From positions 1-8,441 of the forward strand of contig JANWKW010000092.1 of the NCBI GenBank assembly GCA_025451135.1: a stretch of DNA of 8,441 bases. Direction: 5' to 3'. Source of the DNA: Vulcanimicrobiia bacterium (GTDB lineage Bacteria; Vulcanimicrobiota; Vulcanimicrobiia; Vulcanimicrobiales; Vulcanimicrobiaceae). This document shows, one piece after another, positions 4,647 through 8,441 of this stretch. The translations under genes were made by a program, and so were the position numbers. The first letter of the stretch is position 1. Each line of letters starts with the position of its first letter. The notes beneath the pieces are model-generated. The model was not told where the DNA came from. It saw only the letters and a list, made by a program, of their open reading frames with translations, and did not search any database.

Positions 4647-6349
4647 GGGTGCCGGCCGTGGTGGCGCGGCCGGCCGGGATGCAGCGATTCGCGGAGGCGT
4701 GCGCCGCGATCGCGCGGACGGCGGCGACCGGCGCCAAAGTCGGGCTGCTGGCGGACTATCTGCGCGAACTCGACGATGCGGATCTCGAGGCGGCGGCGCG
4801 CTTCTTCACCGGGAAACCGTTCGCGGCGTCGGATCAGCGCACGCTCTCGCTCGGCAGCGCTACCATCGTGGCGGCGGCCAAAGAGGTGTGGGCATTTTCG
4901 GATCAGGCGCTGCGCACGGCTTGGCGCGAGCACGGCGACCTGGGCGCTGCGCTGGCCGAGCTGGTGCGGCCGCCGCTCGACCTGGGCCTGTTCGCGGAGC
5001 CGCTGACGCCCGCGTCGCTGCGCGTGCTGTTCGAAGAGATCGCGGACGCCGGCGGCAAGGCGGCCGGGAAGCGCCGGCTGGTCGCGTGCGAGCGGATCCT
5101 GGCGGCGTGCGGATCGCAGCTCGAAGCGACGTACGTGGTGAAGGTAATGACCGGCGACTTGCGGATCGGCTTGCGCGAGGGGCTGGTGGTGTCGGCGATC
5201 GCGGCGGCGGCAGGGGCCGACGAGGACGAGGTGCGTCGGGCGGTGATGGCCAGCGGCGACGTCGGCAGCGTGGCGGTGGCGGCGCGCCACGGCGGCTTGC
5301 GCGACGTGCGGATCGCGTACGGCGCGCCGATCGGGTTCATGCTGGCGTCGCCGATCGAGTACGGCGGTGCCTATCGCGAACTGGCCGAGGGCGACTGGCT
5401 GATCGAGGACAAGTTCGACGGCATCCGCCTGCAGGCGCATAAGGACGGCGATGCGGTGCGGCTGTTCTCGCGCACGCTCAACGACGTGTCGCATTCGTAC
5501 CCCGAGGTGGTCGCGGCGGTGGCGCGCTTGGAGGGACGGTTCGTGCTCGACGGCGAGCTGGTGGCGCAGCGCGACGGCGCGGTGCTGCCGTTCCGCGCGC
5601 TGCAGGCGCGCTTGCAGCGCAAGGACGTGACGGACGAGCTGCTGGCGGGCGTGCCGGTGGCCTTCATGGCGTTCGACCTGGTGGCGTGCGGCGAGGCGTT
5701 TCTGCTCGACGAACCGCTGCGCGAGCGGCGGCGCCTGCTCGAGGATCTGCTCTCGGACGCGGACGCGGGCGTGCTGCTGGCCCGGCAGGCGACGCTCGAC
5801 GCGGCGGACGTGTCGGCGCAGGTGCAGGCGCGGTTCGAGGACGCACGGGCGCGCGGGCACGAGGGCTTGCTGCTCAAGCGGGCGGACGCGCCGTACCGGC
5901 CGGGACGGCGCGGGAAGTGGTGGCTGAAGGTCAAGGCGGCGCTGACCACCATCGACGTGGTGGTGGTGGCGGTCGAGTGGGGACACGGCAAGCGCGCCAA
6001 GGTGCTCTCGGACTACACGTTCGCGGTGCGCGGGGCGGACGGCGAACTGCTGCCGATCGGGAAGGCGTTCACCGGGCTGACGGACGCGGAGATCGCGAGG
6101 CTGACGCCGTGGTTCTTGGCGCACGAGACCGGACGGCTCGGGCACGCGATCGCGGTCGAACCGGAGATCGTGTTGGAAGTGGCGTTCGACGTGGTGCAGC
6201 CGAGTTCGCTGCACGCGAGCGGCTATTCGCTGCGCTTCCCGCGGATCGTGCGCGTGCGCGACGACAAGCCGGTCGCCGAGATCGACACGCTCGAGAACGT
6301 CGAGGCGATCTACCGGAAGATGCTGGAGCGCGAGAATGGCAACTCGTAG
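4643..6349 (+). CDS. ATP-dependent DNA ligase
   Basis: It seals nicks in duplex DNA through a ligase-AMP intermediate. The 568-residue protein has an N-terminal DNA-binding domain (about 14-200), a nucleotidyltransferase domain (about 235-435) and an OB-fold domain (about 437-560). Motif I is EDKFDG (255-260) with the adenylated Lys257. Motif III is LDGE (302-305) and IIIa is FMAFD (341-345). Motif IV is EGLLLK (407-412) and motif V is WWLKVK (426-431). The C-terminal RFPRIVRVRDDKP (531-543) resembles the archaeal/eukaryal Lig1 and bacterial LigB type rather than LigD, and no Ku, polymerase or nuclease module is attached. Start ATG 4643 overlaps the preceding stop. An alternative ATG at 4679 (MQRFAEAC) would remove twelve residues that look less conserved. 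Bacteria with such enzymes normally keep NAD-dependent LigA for replication, so a repair role is likely but inferred. Confidence 0.95.
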   Translation: MRVPAVVARPAGMQRFAEACAAIARTAATGAKVGLLADYLRELDDADLEAAARFFTGKPFAASDQRTLSLGSATIVAAAKEVWAFSDQALRTAWREHGDLGAALAELVRPPLDLGLFAEPLTPASLRVLFEEIADAGGKAAGKRRLVACERILAACGSQLEATYVVKVMTGDLRIGLREGLVVSAIAAAAGADEDEVRRAVMASGDVGSVAVAARHGGLRDVRIAYGAPIGFMLASPIEYGGAYRELAEGDWLIEDKFDGIRLQAHKDGDAVRLFSRTLNDVSHSYPEVVAAVARLEGRFVLDGELVAQRDGAVLPFRALQARLQRKDVTDELLAGVPVAFMAFDLVACGEAFLLDEPLRERRRLLEDLLSDADAGVLLARQATLDAADVSAQVQARFEDARARGHEGLLLKRADAPYRPGRRGKWWLKVKAALTTIDVVVVAVEWGHGKRAKVLSDYTFAVRGADGELLPIGKAFTGLTDAEIARLTPWFLAHETGRLGHAIAVEPEIVLEVAFDVVQPSSLHASGYSLRFPRIVRVRDDKPVAEIDTLENVEAIYRKMLERENGNS

Positions 6350-6370
6350 CTCGTCGAAAGGGAGTCATTC

Positions 6371-7405
6371 ATGAAAGCGACCGTGTATCACGGGGCGCGC
6401 GACCTGCGGATCGAGAGCGTGCCGGATCCGACGATGATCGAACCGACCGACGCGATCGTGCGCGTCACCCGGGCCGCGATCTGCGGCTCGGACCTGTGGT
6501 TCTACCGCGGGGTGACCCAGTTGGAGCCGGGCGCGCGGACCGGCCACGAGTTCGTGGGCGTGGTGGAGGCGACCGGCCCGGACGTCCGTACGGTGCGGAC
6601 CGGCGACGCGGTGATCGCGCCGTTCGCGTACAGCGACGGCACGTGCGAGTTCTGTCGGGCCGGGCTGCAGACGGCGTGCGTGCACGGCGGGTTCTTCGGC
6701 GGCGAGAACGGCGCTCAAGCGGAACTGGTGCGGGTGCCGTTCGCCGACGGGACGCTGGTGAAGATGCCGGACGCGATCGCGAACGATCCGGCCAAACTCG
6801 ATGCGAGCGCGGCCCTGTGCGACGTGGTCGGGACCGGCTACTTCGGCGCGGTGGCGGCGGAGACCGGACCGGGTTCGACGGTGGTGGTGGTCGGCGACGG
6901 CGCGGTCGGGCTGTGCGCGGTGCTGAGCGCCGCGAAACTGCTGCGGGCCGAGACGATCGTGGCGGTCGGCCACAACGCGAAGCGGCTGGCAATGGCGACG
7001 CGCTTCGGTGCGACGCACACCCTCAACTCGCACGACGCCGACACGGCCGAACGGGTCGTGGAGCTGACGCACGGCGGATCGCCGCACGTGGTGGAAGCGG
7101 TCGGCAATCAAGAGAGCCTGGAGCTGGCGCTGAACGTGGCGCGGCCGGGCGGGACGGTGAGCTTCGTGGGCGTGCCGCACAACGTGACGGCGGTGCCGAT
7201 CGCGACGATGTTCGAACATCACGTGACGCTGCGCGGCGGACCGGCGCCGGTGCGCGCATATCTGCCGGAGCTGATCGCGGCGTTGGCGGACGGACGGATC
7301 GATCCGTCGCCGGTGTTCGATCGCGCGGTCCCGTTGGCCGAGGTGCCCGAAGGGTATGCGGCGATGGACGAGCGGCGCGCGATCAAGGTGCTGGTGCGAC
7401 CGTAA
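6371..7405 (+). CDS. Zinc-dependent alcohol dehydrogenase family protein (medium-chain MDR)
   Basis: A cytoplasmic NAD(P)-dependent oxidoreductase of 344 residues; the substrate cannot be read from sequence. The start is firm: AAAGGGAG (6357-6364) lies 6 bases before ATG 6371. The GroES-like catalytic domain has zinc ligands C38 (ICGSD), H59/E60 (GHE) and probably D151 (CDVVGTG). The Rossmann fold carries VVGDGAVG (173-180). The second strand ends VGHNAKR (199-205), whose basic residues could favour NADP(H). The structural zinc lobe is unusual: SDGTCEFCRAGLQTAC has cysteines at 92, 95 and 103, and Asp89 where the first of four cysteines normally sits. I recognise the AYSDGTC...CVHGGF and AMDERRAIKVL signatures from a subgroup seen in actinobacteria. 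It follows the ligase by 21 bases and precedes DUF488 by 5, so co-transcription is likely. Confidence 0.93.
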   Translation: MKATVYHGARDLRIESVPDPTMIEPTDAIVRVTRAAICGSDLWFYRGVTQLEPGARTGHEFVGVVEATGPDVRTVRTGDAVIAPFAYSDGTCEFCRAGLQTACVHGGFFGGENGAQAELVRVPFADGTLVKMPDAIANDPAKLDASAALCDVVGTGYFGAVAAETGPGSTVVVVGDGAVGLCAVLSAAKLLRAETIVAVGHNAKRLAMATRFGATHTLNSHDADTAERVVELTHGGSPHVVEAVGNQESLELALNVARPGGTVSFVGVPHNVTAVPIATMFEHHVTLRGGPAPVRAYLPELIAALADGRIDPSPVFDRAVPLAEVPEGYAAMDERRAIKVLVRP

Positions 7406-7410
7406 CGCTC

Positions 7411-7977
7411 GTGCCGGAGCCTAAGGCGCTGCTGACGCTCGGACACGGAACGGCGAGCGCCGAGGAGTTGAGCGCGCTGATCCGCGGAGCCGAGATCGAG
7501 GCGATCGTGGACGTGCGCTCGGTGCCGAAGAGCCGGCGGCATCCGCAGTATTGGAGCGAGGCGATGGCCGAGTGGGTTCCGCGGCTGACGGGGAGTTCGT
7601 ATCGCTGGGAACCGGCGCTCGGCGGGTTCAGGGCGCCGGACCGCAACAGCCCGAACGTGGCGCTGCGGCATCCGTCGTTCCGGGCGTATGCGGACTACAT
7701 GGAGACGGCGGCATTCGCGGACGGGCTGAACGCGCTGCTCGCGGAGGCGCACGCGACGACGACGGCGGTGCTGTGCTCGGAGACGCTGTGGTGGCGCTGT
7801 CACCGGCGGCTGATCGCGGATGCGGCGATGCTCCTGCGCGGGGAGACGGTGTTGCATCTGATGCACGACGGGAAGCTGCGGCCGCACGTGCCGACCGCGG
7901 GCGCGCGGGTGACGGCGGAGGGCGGACTGCGCTACGACGTGTTGTTGATGGAGGACGCGGTGGGGGACGATGCGTGA
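7411..7977 (+). CDS. DUF488 family protein
   Basis: A 188-residue protein from GTG 7411, five bases after the dehydrogenase stop. No clear Shine-Dalgarno is present, so initiation probably depends on coupling to the upstream gene. The frame stays open far upstream, through the dehydrogenase and part of the ligase, but that part is an out-of-frame shadow. DUF488 signatures are complete: LGHGTASAEEL (10-20), IVDVRSVPKSRRHPQ (32-46), LGGFR (70-74), the SPNVALRHPSFRAYADYM segment (80-97) and CSETLWWRCHRRLIAD (122-137). The motif C122/E124/W128-R129-C130-H131-R132 is the likely active or binding site. The biochemical role of the family is not established to my knowledge. The gene ends six bases before the right repeat array. 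Confidence 0.92.
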   Translation: MPEPKALLTLGHGTASAEELSALIRGAEIEAIVDVRSVPKSRRHPQYWSEAMAEWVPRLTGSSYRWEPALGGFRAPDRNSPNVALRHPSFRAYADYMETAAFADGLNALLAEAHATTTAVLCSETLWWRCHRRLIADAAMLLRGETVLHLMHDGKLRPHVPTAGARVTAEGGLRYDVLLMEDAVGDDA

Positions 7978-7982
7978 GCGTC

Positions 7983-8196
7983 GTGGCGGTCCCTCGTCCC
8001 TCGACTCTGGTCGCTGCGCTCCCGACGCTCGGGATGACAGGAGAGGTAGGTCGCTGCGCTCCCGACGCTCGGGATGACAGGAGAGGTGGGTCGCTTCGCT
8101 CCCGACGCTCGGGATGACAGGAGAGGTGGGTCGCTTCGCTCCCGACGCTCGGGATGACAGGAGCGCTTTCGCCGCTCGCGATGACGGGGGGCGTGG
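7983..8196. repeat. Right repeat array: four 40-bp tandem units with hairpin cores
   Basis: The array opens with GTGGCGGTCCCTCG (7983-7996), the same 14 bases that precede copies in the left array. Units begin at 8011, 8051, 8091 and 8131 with an exact 40-base period. Each reads TCGCTKCGCTCCCGACGCTC, then GGGATGACAG. The first three units end in GAGAGGTRGG; the fourth runs into a decayed copy. That last copy (about 8161-8193) has CTCGCGATGACGG, and the array closes with GGGGGCGTGG (8187-8196), also found at 77-86. Each full unit contains the hairpin TCCCGA-CGC-TCGGGA (first at 8020-8034). No spacer-like unique sequence is present and no gene is supported here. The tandem repeats lie directly downstream of DUF488, where they could act like REP elements on mRNA ends; that is inference. 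Confidence 0.92.
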
Positions 8197-8230
8197 AAGT
8201 GGGTATGAGTGGGGTGTGAGCGATCATCGT

Positions 8231-8389
8231 ATGGAGCATGGCAGTCATAAGGCGGAGAAGCCTCAAGAGACGGTGCCCGGGCCGCAAGCCTCGGTGCCGC
8301 GTGACGAGCCGGCAGAACCGCAGGCCGACTCGCACAAATCCCTCGACCAGATACCCGCCAACGAGGGCGGTAAAGGAGACGCGCCGTGA
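8231..8389 (+). CDS. Small hydrophilic, proline-rich protein (52 aa)
   Basis: ATG 8231 is the first methionine downstream of the repeats. GTG 8216 (adding VSDHR) and an ATG at 8114 inside the array are alternatives; the latter would translate repeat sequence and is disfavoured. No strong Shine-Dalgarno helps the choice. The product (MEHGSHKAEKPQETVPGPQ...) has 8 Pro, many Glu/Asp/Lys/His/Gln, and no aromatic or Cys residue, so it is probably disordered. I recognise no family. Its TGA (8387-8389) overlaps the GTG of the next gene (8386), a coupling arrangement like that of the 63-residue ORF and the ligase. Confidence 0.55.
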   Translation: MEHGSHKAEKPQETVPGPQASVPRDEPAEPQADSHKSLDQIPANEGGKGDAP

Positions 8390-8441
8390 GCAAGACCATT
8401 CGTATCGTCGTCGCCGCCTTGGCGGTGGTGACGGCGACGAC
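8386..8441 (+). CDS. Partial CDS: N-terminus of a probably exported protein
   Basis: GTG 8386 has AAAGGAG (8372-8378) seven bases upstream, the second best Shine-Dalgarno in the window after the dehydrogenase. The 18 visible residues, MSKTIRIVVAALAVVTAT, have a basic n-region and a hydrophobic core typical of a signal peptide or N-terminal membrane anchor. The gene runs off the right edge, so the mature protein is unknown. It overlaps the preceding small ORF by four bases (GTGA). Confidence 0.65.
   Translation, partial: MSKTIRIVVAALAVVTAT

Noticed and set aside
4550..6214. 554-residue antisense ORF opposite the ligase
   Set aside because: Same type of GC-bias shadow; the composition is dominated by Arg, His and Gln and no family is visible.
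5686..7410. Upstream extension of the DUF488 frame through the dehydrogenase and ligase
   Set aside because: It is out of frame with two well-supported genes and is low-complexity Arg/Gly sequence; DUF488 homology begins just after GTG 7411.
8011..8190. CRISPR array
   Set aside because: The 40-base units are contiguous with no unique spacers between them, and no cas gene is present.
7628..8399. Two overlapping minus-strand ORFs with SCHPERRERSDPPL-type repeats
   Set aside because: These are translations of the 40-bp repeat array continuing antisense to DUF488; such repeat peptides are a known kind of spurious gene call.

Overview
This is a high-GC bacterial window with strong G/C preference at third codon positions, which is why long open frames shadow the real genes on both strands. 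The gene set (IspH of the MEP pathway, a one-polypeptide PP2C phosphatase/anti-sigma-type kinase, an ATP-dependent DNA ligase, an alcohol dehydrogenase of a type I associate with actinobacteria, and a DUF488 protein) fits a high-GC soil or environmental bacterium. It could be an actinobacterium-like lineage or a candidate phylum such as Eremiobacterota; the sequence does not decide this. No rRNA, tRNA, CRISPR array, transposase or phage gene was seen.

Layout: bases 1-295 are an array of dispersed-type repeats with the core CGCTCGGGATGACAG. A minus-strand gene for a YtkA-like Ig-fold protein follows (296-925). Its N-terminal part continues in the same frame up to 1102 but is cut off by an in-frame TAG at 965-967, so the gene looks freshly broken. 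After a short divergent gap, everything from 1212 to 7977 is on the plus strand: a 46-residue acidic peptide, ispH, a GAF-PAS-PP2C-HATPase protein, a 63-residue acidic peptide overlapping an ATP-dependent ligase by 4 bases, a zinc alcohol dehydrogenase, and DUF488. Bases 7983-8196 are a second array of the same repeat family, expanded internally as four 40-bp tandem units. A small hydrophilic ORF then overlaps, by GTGA, the start of a probably exported protein that runs off the window.

The genes do not form one obvious pathway; they look like a run of housekeeping and stress functions that may be partly co-transcribed. The recurring feature is architectural. Three short, low-complexity, hydrophilic ORFs each sit directly before a larger gene, two of them with 4-base stop/start overlaps. 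Two hairpins lie exactly on translation initiation sites: a 13-pair stem that includes the ispH AUG, and a GUAA-tetraloop stem that includes the Shine-Dalgarno of the second acidic ORF. The GAF-PAS-PP2C-HATPase gene has no canonical start codon for its full N-terminal domain, and a one-base indel near 2417-2422 would supply one.
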